DNA of 46,229 bases from an uncultured Bacteroidales bacterium (GTDB lineage: Bacteria > Bacteroidota > Bacteroidia > Bacteroidales > UBA932): assembly GCA_934725575.1 (NCBI GenBank), contig CAKVCK010000027.1:1-46229 (forward strand). The letters run 5' to 3'. Under the pieces are notes generated by a model, which had not been told where the DNA came from, ran no database searches, and saw nothing but the letters and a program-made list of their open reading frames with translations. A program made the translations under genes and the position numbers. Position 1 is the stretch's first letter; every line of letters begins with the position of its first letter. This document shows, in pieces, positions 31,283-39,393 of the stretch.

Positions 31283-34075
31283 ATGACTAAGAAAAACAAC
31301 GGTAAAGTTACGGAACATTTCCAGAAAGGCGAGACGAAAAGCGACGTTAGGCCAATAAGTTATCTGTGTGGTGACTCAGTGGAAGTGATCGAGGGGAAAG
31401 GACGGAACGTCATTCCGGAGGCTGAGAAGGAACCTCTCTGGAAGGCATATCTGGAGAAGTTCAAGGATCCAATCATCATCATATTGCTGGTGGCGCTGGG
31501 GCTGTCGCTTGGAGTGTCAGGATATGAGATTGCATATTCAGGAAGGGACGCATCGTGCCTGATCGAGCCACTGGGGGTGCTGGTGGCGATAATTCTGGCG
31601 ACAGGAATCGGATTCATCTTCGAGGTCAAGGCGGAGAAGGAGTTCAAGATTCTGAACAAGGCCAAGGACGAAAGGCCGGTCAAGGTGCTGCGCCTGAAAA
31701 ACAGGAATGACATACTTCCGCAGACCTATGAGATTCCGAAAAGCGATGTCTGTGTCGGGGATGTCGTGGTGCTGGAGAACGGAGACGAGGTTCCGGCGGA
31801 CGGGATTCTGTTCCGCGACCGGAACCTGATCATAGATGAGTCGAACTTCACCGGCGAGCCTTTCACGAAAAAAAGGACCGAATCTGATGGCAAAAAGGAA
31901 GAAAGCACTTATCCAGAGAACTTTCTGCTGCGGGGCACGACCGTGATCGAGGGCAGCGCGACTTATCAAGTCACGGCTGTCGGCACGGAAACCGAGGAAG
32001 GGAAAGGCGCAAGAATATTACAGGAAGAGCCTGAGGTTGAGACTCCTCTGAACGCCCAGCTGAACCAACTCGCCAAGTGGATCACCTACGCCAGCTACAT
32101 CATCGCGGCGCTGATCGTGGTCGGAAGGATGAGCATATTCTTCCTCACGAATGACGCTGGGACATATTCATTCATCGAAATTATCCGGGTGGCGCTCAAC
32201 TCGCTGATGATCGCCGTGACGCTGATTGTCGTGGCGGTACCGGAGGGACTGCCGATGAGCGTGACGATCAGTCTTGCGCTGAGTATGCGTAAGATGCTGA
32301 AAGAGAAGAATCTGGTGCGCAAGCTTCACGCCTGCGAGACACTCGGGGCGACGACGGTCATCTGTACGGACAAGACCGGAACGCTGACCGAGAACAGGAT
32401 GAGCGTGGTAGAGTCCGAGTTCTGGGGAGTCGATGAAAGCCTTGTCGCGGACAGCATAGCCGTGAACTCCACAGCGGCGCTGAACATTTCGGAGAATGGC
32501 GAGCCACGCGCTATAGGCAATCCGACGGAAGGGGCGCTGTTGCTTTGGCTTCGCGGTAAGGGAATAGACTATTCCGAACGCCGGAACGCCTACAAGATTC
32601 TGAACCAAGAAGCGTTCTCGACTGAAAGGAAGAAAATGAGCACGGAAGCGATTGATCCAGCGACCGGCTATGAATATCTCTTCATCAAAGGCGCGCCGGA
32701 GCTTTTGCTGGAGACTTCCGAGGTCATTGACGGCGGCCCGTCCAAGGAAAGCGTACTCGACACACTGGCCACTTGGCAGTCTAAAGGAATGCGCACCTTG
32801 GGATTTGCCATCAGGAATATGTCAGCGGAAGACTCCAAGGTCATATTCATCGGCATTGTCGGCATCGCAGACCCGATAAGGGACGATGTGCGCCAGGCGA
32901 TCGACACCTGCTCCGGCCACGCCGGGGTGAGGGTGATTATGGTGACCGGGGACAACGCTCTTACCGCCAGCGAGATAGCCCGTCAGGCCGGAATCATAAG
33001 CGACAACGAGAACAATCCTCTGACAATCACCGGCTCAGAGTTCGCCGCCAAGAGTGATGAATATCTAAAAAAAGAAGTGATCCCGACTCTGCGGGTTCTC
33101 TCACGGGCACGCCCCGAGGACAAAGTCCGTCTCGTCACCCTGCTTCAGGAGATGGGCGAAGTCGTGGCTGTCACAGGCGACGGAACGAACGACGCTCCCG
33201 CTCTGAAAAAGGCCCAGGTGGGACTCTCGATGGGTGACGGTACTGCAAGGGCGAAAGAGGCCAGCGACGTGACGATCATCGACAACTCATTCTCCAGCAT
33301 CAACAAAGGCATCCTGTGGGGACGCTCGTTATACCTGAATATCAAGCGTTTTATCCTGTTCCAGATGACGATCAACGTCTGCGCCTGCCTGATTGTGTTG
33401 CTCGGAGCGTTCATCGGACTGGACTCACCGCTAACCGTCACGCAGATGCTGTGGGTCAATCTGATAATGGACACATTCGCCGCGATGGCGCTGTCATCCC
33501 TACCGCCTGACCGCCGGGTTATGGAAGACAAACCACGCGACCAGAAAAGCCACATCATAGACCGTCGGATGGGAAAGCGGATAGCTTTCACGGGAATATT
33601 ATTCTTTGCATATCTGGCTCTTCTCTGGCAACTTCTCTGGCGAATGGACCTCAATTCTGTCGCCGACCTGCTTCACTGGAATGTTGTCGGAGAGTTCTTC
33701 AGCGGAGCGTTCTCAGCCCACACAAAGGCACATCTTTCCGGCTATGAACTGGGTGTGTTCTTCACGACATTTGTGCTGCTCCAGTTCTGGAACCTGTTCA
33801 ACGCCAGATACTTCAAGACTAACGGCAGTGTCCTTCAGGATATTCTTGATTTCTTCTTCAACCATAAGAGATTCAAGGCTTCCGCCTGCTACGGTTGCCT
33901 GATGGTCGCTGCGATCATTCTGATCGGCCAGTTTCTGATCGTCAACTGTTTCGGAGCCTTCTTCGAAGTCTCCCCTCTTCAGATCTCCGACTGGGGCTGG
34001 ATTCTCCTCTGCACCTCGCCGGTGCTCATCATTCCCGATCTCTACCGGTTCATCCGCTCCAAGGTTGTGAAGTAA
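31283..34075 (+). CDS. Calcium-transporting P-type ATPase, PMCA-like (P2B)
   Basis: A 930-residue P-type ATPase. Order of parts: N-terminal helices M1-M2 (IIIILLVALGLSLGVSGYEIAYSG), actuator domain (DVVVLENGDEVPADGILF, with NFTGEPFTKK in place of the usual TGES), M4 with VAVPEGLPMSVTISLALSMRKM, phosphorylation motif with Asp363 in CTDKTGTLTENRM, nucleotide-binding domain (KGAPELLL), MVTGDNALTA and TGDGTNDAPALKKA, then six C-terminal helices with NLIMDTFAAMALSSLPPD. The PEGLP and NLIMDT ligand motifs match plasma-membrane type Ca2+ pumps of Bacteroidota, and it likely exports Ca2+. The actuator TGEP (Ser replaced by Pro) is a variation I note without judging. Confidence 0.9.
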   Translation: MTKKNNGKVTEHFQKGETKSDVRPISYLCGDSVEVIEGKGRNVIPEAEKEPLWKAYLEKFKDPIIIILLVALGLSLGVSGYEIAYSGRDASCLIEPLGVLVAIILATGIGFIFEVKAEKEFKILNKAKDERPVKVLRLKNRNDILPQTYEIPKSDVCVGDVVVLENGDEVPADGILFRDRNLIIDESNFTGEPFTKKRTESDGKKEESTYPENFLLRGTTVIEGSATYQVTAVGTETEEGKGARILQEEPEVETPLNAQLNQLAKWITYASYIIAALIVVGRMSIFFLTNDAGTYSFIEIIRVALNSLMIAVTLIVVAVPEGLPMSVTISLALSMRKMLKEKNLVRKLHACETLGATTVICTDKTGTLTENRMSVVESEFWGVDESLVADSIAVNSTAALNISENGEPRAIGNPTEGALLLWLRGKGIDYSERRNAYKILNQEAFSTERKKMSTEAIDPATGYEYLFIKGAPELLLETSEVIDGGPSKESVLDTLATWQSKGMRTLGFAIRNMSAEDSKVIFIGIVGIADPIRDDVRQAIDTCSGHAGVRVIMVTGDNALTASEIARQAGIISDNENNPLTITGSEFAAKSDEYLKKEVIPTLRVLSRARPEDKVRLVTLLQEMGEVVAVTGDGTNDAPALKKAQVGLSMGDGTARAKEASDVTIIDNSFSSINKGILWGRSLYLNIKRFILFQMTINVCACLIVLLGAFIGLDSPLTVTQMLWVNLIMDTFAAMALSSLPPDRRVMEDKPRDQKSHIIDRRMGKRIAFTGILFFAYLALLWQLLWRMDLNSVADLLHWNVVGEFFSGAFSAHTKAHLSGYELGVFFTTFVLLQFWNLFNARYFKTNGSVLQDILDFFFNHKRFKASACYGCLMVAAIILIGQFLIVNCFGAFFEVSPLQISDWGWILLCTSPVLIIPDLYRFIRSKVVK

Positions 34076-34157
34076 TCATGCATGGAGCACGATTGAATGC
34101 CGCTTCATACGCATCGAGACCATCCGCTACAAGGTTGTGAAGTAATCATGCATGGAG
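34051..34157 (+). repeat. Partial duplication of the ATPase gene end
   Basis: 34051-34087 and 34121-34157 are 37-base direct repeats with a single difference (CATCCGCTCC versus CATCCGCTAC). The first covers the last eight codons and stop of the P-type ATPase plus ten bases; the second repeats them 70 bases further on. Bases between (34088-34120) do not match the gene. Confidence 0.8.
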
Positions 34158-34189
34158 GACAAAACACTGTGTATCAGCTGGATAAAAGC

Positions 34190-34222
34190 ACCTGCTTCCA
34201 CCCGTACAGGGCAGGAGCAGGT
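34190..34222. terminator. Probable terminator hairpin between convergent genes
   Basis: ACCTGCTTCC (34190-34199) pairs with GGAGCAGGT (34214-34222) with one bulged base, followed by CTAGTTTATT. It sits between the P-type ATPase and the leftward coiled-coil lipoprotein gene ending at 34264. Confidence 0.55.
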
Positions 34223-34263
34223 CTAGTTTATTATCTATTAATCAGAGTGTTGACCTCCACGGG

Positions 34264-36558
34264 TTAAAACGACACTGGACGGATAGGCAGACCGAGGTAG
34301 CGAGGGGTTGACGATAGTCCAACCATTCCATTGCTCTTGATTATGGAAAAAACATTCGCTTTTTCCACATGCCTATTCACATTCACAAATGAGGTCCAGT
34401 ACAATCCTTTGTAAATGGTCGGATTATAATCCGGTGACGGGAAGAAGAGGGTGTTACCTTCATAACCGGGGGATTCACTTGTCAGGACATAGCCGTTTCT
34501 TGCATCATCCCATGTACACTTGCAATAATCTAAAAGTTTAAAGATGTCATTGTTGGTCGGAGTGCGCCAAGTTCCTCCCCAGTTGGCGGTGGCGGCGTCA
34601 TCCTCCTTGTTCAGAATCTGCCTGGTGTCTGTGGGATTGTACTTGGTGTAGTTCCCATCCTTGTACCATTTATAGTTCTCCAGTGTGTACGTGGATTTAG
34701 ACGTTGTCTCGCCCCAGGCGAAACGCGATCCGACTTCCTCAGGAGTTGACGCGCCTACGTTGCAGGTGGCCCATTTCAGGCCGTCACCCATCTCGACATA
34801 TTCGTGGCCATTGATCTCCTTCTTCGGATCCAAGCGGCCGTCCACGACTTTAAGAGGAACGAAGCCGGAGGAGATTTCCCAACCTTGCCCGGAATCCTCT
34901 ATGAGAAGCTTCGCGTAAGTTGTATATGACCACGCGGCATCAAAGAATGAAGCCGAAGAGTTCTTGATGGCCTCAGCCGAAGCCTTGACCGCGATGACTC
35001 CGTTAGATTCCAGTTTGATCTCCTTGACGGTAAGATCAAATGTCCTCCACTGGCCTCTTCCCCAGTCAACGTAGGCCTGCATCTTGACATTTGTCGCGTT
35101 CAATTTAGACACCAAACCGGCCGGACGGATCTCAAACCTCATCCTGAATGCCATATCGTCCCTATACACATTATGCACACCGTCTGAATATTCAGGGCGA
35201 TAGGTCACAGACTGAATCTTACTGTCCGCGCCCATCTCCTTCAGGGCCTCGTTCATCTTGTCAATAGCCGCTTTCACCTGATCCTCACAGGATTTGATTC
35301 GGCTTTCCCAATCGCTGATAATCTTATCTATCCTGTCATTGACAGCCTCGATCTCATTCGTCAGTTTGGTGTCAAGCCTGCCCTCAAGGGCTGAGATCGC
35401 ATCACTAATGGCTTCCTCATACGCTGTCGTGATGTCAGTCTTGGCCTTTTCCAAATCGGATTTCAAGTCAGAGATCGCCTTGGTGTTGGCCTCGATGTTC
35501 TTCTCGGTCTCCGCCAAAGCCTCTTTCAGTTTGGTGATGTCGCCTGTGTTAGCGTCAATCAGACCTTTCAGAAGAGTCTTCTGGCCTTCCAACTTGGTTT
35601 CGAGATCGGTCTTCTGAGCCGCAAGGGCAGCTTTGGTCTCCTCTATTGTCCAGTAAGCGGTGAGCTTCTCATTCACCCAAGACTTCATAGATTTCTCCAA
35701 TTCATCAATGGATGTCTTCAGATTGGCGGCCCAGGCCTTCTCCAATTCGTCACGGGTGGTGGAGATGGCGGTCGTGTAGGCGGCGGTGATGTCGGACACC
35801 TCCTTGTCGATTCTCGTATTAAGGCCGGAAACCTCATCGGCGATCTTGCCATTCAAGTCACTGACGGCCTTGTTCAAATCCTCGGTAAACTTGTTCGTAA
35901 GGCGGGTCTCAAGGTCTGTGAGAGATTTCTTCAGGCCGCTGATCTCCGAGTTGATTCCCGCGATCTGCTCCACGATGCCGTTGTACTGCGCCAAAGTCGC
36001 GAACGTGGCGGTCGCCCAGTCCTTGGTGCCTTTGATCTCCTTGTCAACATATTCCTTAAGGTCCGAGATCTTCTTCTCAAGTTCGGCATCCTTTTTCTGA
36101 AGATCCGCTATCGTGTTGTTTATGGTGGTCAATTTGCCCTCGATCTCGGTCTTCGCTGACTCAAGGTTGGCGAGGATCTCACCCTTGGCGGTGTTTATCG
36201 CTGCGATGAGTTCCTCCTTGTTCTTCTTGTCGCTTGCCTGAAGGTCTTTTACAGCGCTCTCAAGGTCAGATTTCACAGCGGCGATGCTTTTCTCGTTGTC
36301 AGAAATGGACTTGGCGAGATCCGCAGCCGTGCCCTCAAGAGATGTAATCATACCCTTGAGATCCTTGTCGGTCTGTTCCAATTTCGGAAGCGACTCGTTG
36401 ATTTTTGTTATCTGCGATTCGATCGATTTTATCTGGTTGCTCTCGATCTCATCAATCCTCCGCTCAAGCCTCTTGATGTCAGAGTCGTAATCCGTGCAAC
36501 CGGACGCCACAAGGGCAATCGCGCCGAAGAGGGCGGCAATATATTTTTTCATATTCAT
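34264..36558 (-). CDS. Coiled-coil stalk lipoprotein with FISUMP-like head
   Basis: A 764-residue lipoprotein from ATG 36558 (MNMKKYIAALFGAIALVASGC, Cys21), followed by TDYDSDI. Residues ~25-440 are an almost unbroken heptad-rich coiled coil (repeated LE-K-I-S-D-L, KTDIT, LETRL). A beta 'neck' of about 140 residues follows (IQSVTYRPEYSDGVHNVYR ... FRMRFEIRPAGL). The head (about 600-764) has HEYVEMGDGLKWATCNVGASTPEEVGSRFAWGETT, GGTWRTPTNNDIFKLL and a final GLPIRPVSF: the FISUMP-type C-lectin-like domain of Bacteroidota. The stalk and neck are closely related to those of the upstream gene, 24 bases away, but the head differs. The stalk resembles the N-terminal coiled coils annotated DUF4988 or PL29-N in Bacteroides, from memory. 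Likely surface-exposed and adhesive; function unknown. Confidence 0.75.
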   Translation of the reverse strand: MNMKKYIAALFGAIALVASGCTDYDSDIKRLERRIDEIESNQIKSIESQITKINESLPKLEQTDKDLKGMITSLEGTAADLAKSISDNEKSIAAVKSDLESAVKDLQASDKKNKEELIAAINTAKGEILANLESAKTEIEGKLTTINNTIADLQKKDAELEKKISDLKEYVDKEIKGTKDWATATFATLAQYNGIVEQIAGINSEISGLKKSLTDLETRLTNKFTEDLNKAVSDLNGKIADEVSGLNTRIDKEVSDITAAYTTAISTTRDELEKAWAANLKTSIDELEKSMKSWVNEKLTAYWTIEETKAALAAQKTDLETKLEGQKTLLKGLIDANTGDITKLKEALAETEKNIEANTKAISDLKSDLEKAKTDITTAYEEAISDAISALEGRLDTKLTNEIEAVNDRIDKIISDWESRIKSCEDQVKAAIDKMNEALKEMGADSKIQSVTYRPEYSDGVHNVYRDDMAFRMRFEIRPAGLVSKLNATNVKMQAYVDWGRGQWRTFDLTVKEIKLESNGVIAVKASAEAIKNSSASFFDAAWSYTTYAKLLIEDSGQGWEISSGFVPLKVVDGRLDPKKEINGHEYVEMGDGLKWATCNVGASTPEEVGSRFAWGETTSKSTYTLENYKWYKDGNYTKYNPTDTRQILNKEDDAATANWGGTWRTPTNNDIFKLLDYCKCTWDDARNGYVLTSESPGYEGNTLFFPSPDYNPTIYKGLYWTSFVNVNRHVEKANVFSIIKSNGMVGLSSTPRYLGLPIRPVSF

Positions 36559-36582
36559 TGTGTTTATACTCATTAAGTGATT

Positions 36583-39072
36583 TTATTTTGTTACTATGTT
36601 GCAACGACCATCTTTGAGCGGTTCGCCTTGGGCAATCACCGAGTTATTGACCCATCTTTTCACTGCTTCCACGGTCTTCTTATTGCAGTTTCTGACGTAT
36701 ATATTAAAATCGCGCCTTCGGCAGTTGATACCGCTGAAAACATTCCCTTCATATACCTGTGGATATGGATATGATCCTCCGGTGTAATTGTTCAGATTCC
36801 AGTTATCCAAATACAATTCTTTAAGTGACGCACAGTTATAGAGCAGTTCAGTAACTCTTTCAATCTGGCTCATATCCCATCCCGAAAGGTTCAATGTCTC
36901 TAAATTACTGCAGCGATAAAAGGCTTGATACATATCCTTGGGTTTAGGCTTCCAAGACGATATCCTCAAATCCTTCAGTCTTGTACACCAAGCAAACATC
37001 TCCATAAAATTATCGACTTTCGAAACATCCAACTTTTCCAAATCCGCAAATTCAAGTTTGTATTGGTTTCTAAATTTCAATTCTATGTAAATACCGGATT
37101 CAGCCACCGCAACATTCCTGCACACCTTTATTTTCATCAATGTTGCGTTTGGATCTTCTTCATAACTCTTTCTACTGAGATTGAGCAACAGTTCCCCAAT
37201 CTCAGCCCCTGTAAAGTCAATCCTGCCATAGATGTGCTTCCTGTTCAGAATGCCGCCATCTTTACTAAAACCTCTCACTCCTACGATCTCACTGTCCGGC
37301 AGCATCTTTCCGTCAGTTGTGGTATAACGGATCACTGGATCCTCAAGTGCCTGAGCCTTAAGAGGAACATATTTCGTGCTGACATTTCCGACAGCCACGG
37401 CCACACTCGCCGGAATCTTGCCGTCTATGAAATCCTTAGAGACCTTGCTCGCGTCAATGGTCACGGTGATGGCTCCGAACTCGTTCTTGAAATCAGTTAT
37501 GTCCAGTTCCTCAACATCACCAGCGGCAGCCCTGGTCTTGGTGTAAAGCAGACGGGCTGACAGCAAAGATTTTGTGATGCCAGACGCTTCGCTTGCCGGG
37601 CTCACCTCAAACCGGAAAGTAATATACCTGTAATTCTCACTGCCAGGGAATTCCGGATCCCCCTTATCATAGTAAAGGATCTCCTTACCGTCCTTGGATA
37701 ACGGGAACCATTCCACCGATTGGATTCTTAAAGACACACTGGCATTCAAGAACTCGGACAACTTGTCCTTCAAGCTGTTGACAGACTCCTCAAGAGCCAA
37801 CACCTTACTCTCTATGGCCTTGTTTTTCGTCTCAAGGCTATTGTTCACAGAGACAATACGGGACTTGATCTCATCTGAGAAAGTGCCTTCAAATTCAGAT
37901 ATCGCCTTGGAAATCGCATCGGTGTAGGCCTCGGTGAGTTCATTCTTAGCCTCTCCCAAAGCCTTACCAACAGCATCGATGTCATCAGAGTTCTTCTTCA
38001 CAGCCTCGTCAAGCTCTTTCAACTTGTCATTCAAAGCCTTGATGTCGGCCGCATTGGCTTCGATAAGGCCATTCAGGAAAGTCTTTTGCGCCTCAAGCTG
38101 ATTCTCAATGTCATCATTAAGCGCCTTGAGGGAATCCTTGGTCCGGGCGATCGTCCAGTAGCCGTCCAAAGTGCTGTTCACCCACGATTTCATAGAGGCC
38201 TCGCTGTCATCGATGGCTTTCTTCAGGCTTTCGTTCCACCATTTTTCCATTTCCTCACGGAAAGTGGCGATGGCGTCGGTGTAGGCCTTGGTGATGGCCG
38301 AGACCTCCTTGTCGATCCTGTCATTCAGACCATCTACCTCTCCGGCGAGCTTGGACTTCACTCCATCCGCCGCCGTTTTCAGATCCTCTGAATATTTCTT
38401 CGTCAGGCGTGTCTCAAGGTTTGCCATAGAGGTCTTGAGGCCGGCTATCTCGCCATTGATTCCACCAAGTTGTTCAACTATTGAGTTATACTGATCCAGG
38501 GTCATAAATGTGGCGGAGAGCCAGTCTTTTGCCCCCTTCAGCTCCTTGTCAGTGTAGTCCTTTAGGTCAGAGATCTTCTTCTCAAGTTCAGCATCCTTCT
38601 TCTGCAGATCCGAAATCGTGTTGTTGACAGAGGTCAGCTTTCCGTTCACCTCGGTCTTTTCGGACTCCAGCAACGCAAGCAGCACGGCCTTGGCCTTGCC
38701 GAGGGAGTCAAGGACATATTCCTTGTCCGCCTTGTCACTGTTCTTAAGGTCCTCCACCGCCTTCTCAAGGTCGGTCTTAAGATCGGAGATGTTTTTTCCG
38801 TTCTCGGCGATTGACTTTTCAAGTCCGTCCGCTGTCGTCTGAAGGTTCTCAATCATCTTCTTCAGATCAGCGTCGGTCTTCTCCAGCTGCGGAATGGCAG
38901 CGTTGATTGCCTTGAGCTGCTTGTCGATCGAGGCGATCTGATTGTCCTCGATTCCGTCAAGCCTCCTGTGCACATCATCGATGTCGGACGAGTAATCCGT
39001 GCAGGCGACCGAGAAAGCAAGGCACAGCAAAGCCGCGATGGCCTGGCCGGTTCTTCTTCTAATTATTCCCAT
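36583..39072 (-). CDS. Coiled-coil stalk lipoprotein with BspA-like leucine-rich head
   Basis: An 829-residue lipoprotein: signal peptide with lipobox AFSVAC (Cys24), then TDYSSDIDDVHRRLDGIEDNQIASID, close to the start of its downstream paralogue. Residues ~28-455 are coiled coil, for long stretches nearly identical in pattern (NNTISDLQKKDAELEKKISDL in both, LETRLTKKYSEDL). A neck domain follows (LRIQSVEWFPLSKDGKEI ... ITFRFEVSP). The C-terminal ~200 residues are different: KLDVSKVDNFMEMFAWCTRLKDLRISSWKPKPKDMYQAFYRCSNLETLNLSGWDMS is the DUF285/BspA type of leucine-rich repeat found on surfaces of oral and gut bacteria. It is the first gene of a two-gene unit; I found only a near-match promoter box (CAAATTTG, about 39096-39103). 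Confidence 0.75.
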   Translation of the reverse strand: MGIIRRRTGQAIAALLCLAFSVACTDYSSDIDDVHRRLDGIEDNQIASIDKQLKAINAAIPQLEKTDADLKKMIENLQTTADGLEKSIAENGKNISDLKTDLEKAVEDLKNSDKADKEYVLDSLGKAKAVLLALLESEKTEVNGKLTSVNNTISDLQKKDAELEKKISDLKDYTDKELKGAKDWLSATFMTLDQYNSIVEQLGGINGEIAGLKTSMANLETRLTKKYSEDLKTAADGVKSKLAGEVDGLNDRIDKEVSAITKAYTDAIATFREEMEKWWNESLKKAIDDSEASMKSWVNSTLDGYWTIARTKDSLKALNDDIENQLEAQKTFLNGLIEANAADIKALNDKLKELDEAVKKNSDDIDAVGKALGEAKNELTEAYTDAISKAISEFEGTFSDEIKSRIVSVNNSLETKNKAIESKVLALEESVNSLKDKLSEFLNASVSLRIQSVEWFPLSKDGKEILYYDKGDPEFPGSENYRYITFRFEVSPASEASGITKSLLSARLLYTKTRAAAGDVEELDITDFKNEFGAITVTIDASKVSKDFIDGKIPASVAVAVGNVSTKYVPLKAQALEDPVIRYTTTDGKMLPDSEIVGVRGFSKDGGILNRKHIYGRIDFTGAEIGELLLNLSRKSYEEDPNATLMKIKVCRNVAVAESGIYIELKFRNQYKLEFADLEKLDVSKVDNFMEMFAWCTRLKDLRISSWKPKPKDMYQAFYRCSNLETLNLSGWDMSQIERVTELLYNCASLKELYLDNWNLNNYTGGSYPYPQVYEGNVFSGINCRRRDFNIYVRNCNKKTVEAVKRWVNNSVIAQGEPLKDGRCNIVTK

Positions 39073-39260
39073 AAATTAAATCTAAAAATATCACAAATTT
39101 GAATTTATCTGGTATTCTACCTGTTTAGTGTGTTCTATTATAGCCTCAAAAACATACGGTGTCAAACAAACCTGGTCATCAAACTATGCCAAGGGGAAAT
39201 TGGTCAAGTTCTGAATCTGGGCAAATGTACGCATAGGACTTATAAGTTCAAAAGAATCAA

Positions 39261-39296
39261 GGTAGTAAATTTCGTTCATTTACGAAATTTACTACC
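39261..39296. promoter_or_regulatory. Perfect 15-bp inverted repeat upstream of the stalk lipoproteins
   Basis: GGTAGTAAATTTCGT (39261-39275) and ACGAAATTTACTACC (39282-39296) are exact complements with a 6-base loop. A related word, CAAATTTACCAG, follows at 39304-39315, and a smaller hairpin CCAGT/ACTGG at 39312-39327. It lies in the 321-base gap between the transporter stop (39394) and the lipoprotein start (39072), both leftward, so it could end the first transcript or be an operator for the second. No U-run follows on the minus strand, which favours an operator or a mobile-element remnant. Confidence 0.55.
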
Positions 39297-39346
39297 CTGT
39301 AACCAAATTTACCAGTTGATTTACTGGATTGCCGCTTCGACACCTC

Positions 39347-39369
39347 GGCACTTCGACAAGCTCAGTGCC
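39347..39369. repeat. Dispersed palindromic repeat unit, intergenic copy
   Basis: GGCACTTCGACAAGCTCAGT followed by GCC: stem GGCACT/AGTGCC around TCGACAAGCTC. It is the same unit as in the rhamnosidase gene (20139-20218, 20620-20705) and at 43241-43262. It lies 24 bases after the stop of the leftward transporter gene. Confidence 0.7.
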
Positions 39370-39393
39370 CCGTCCTTAGAAATAAGCATCTCG

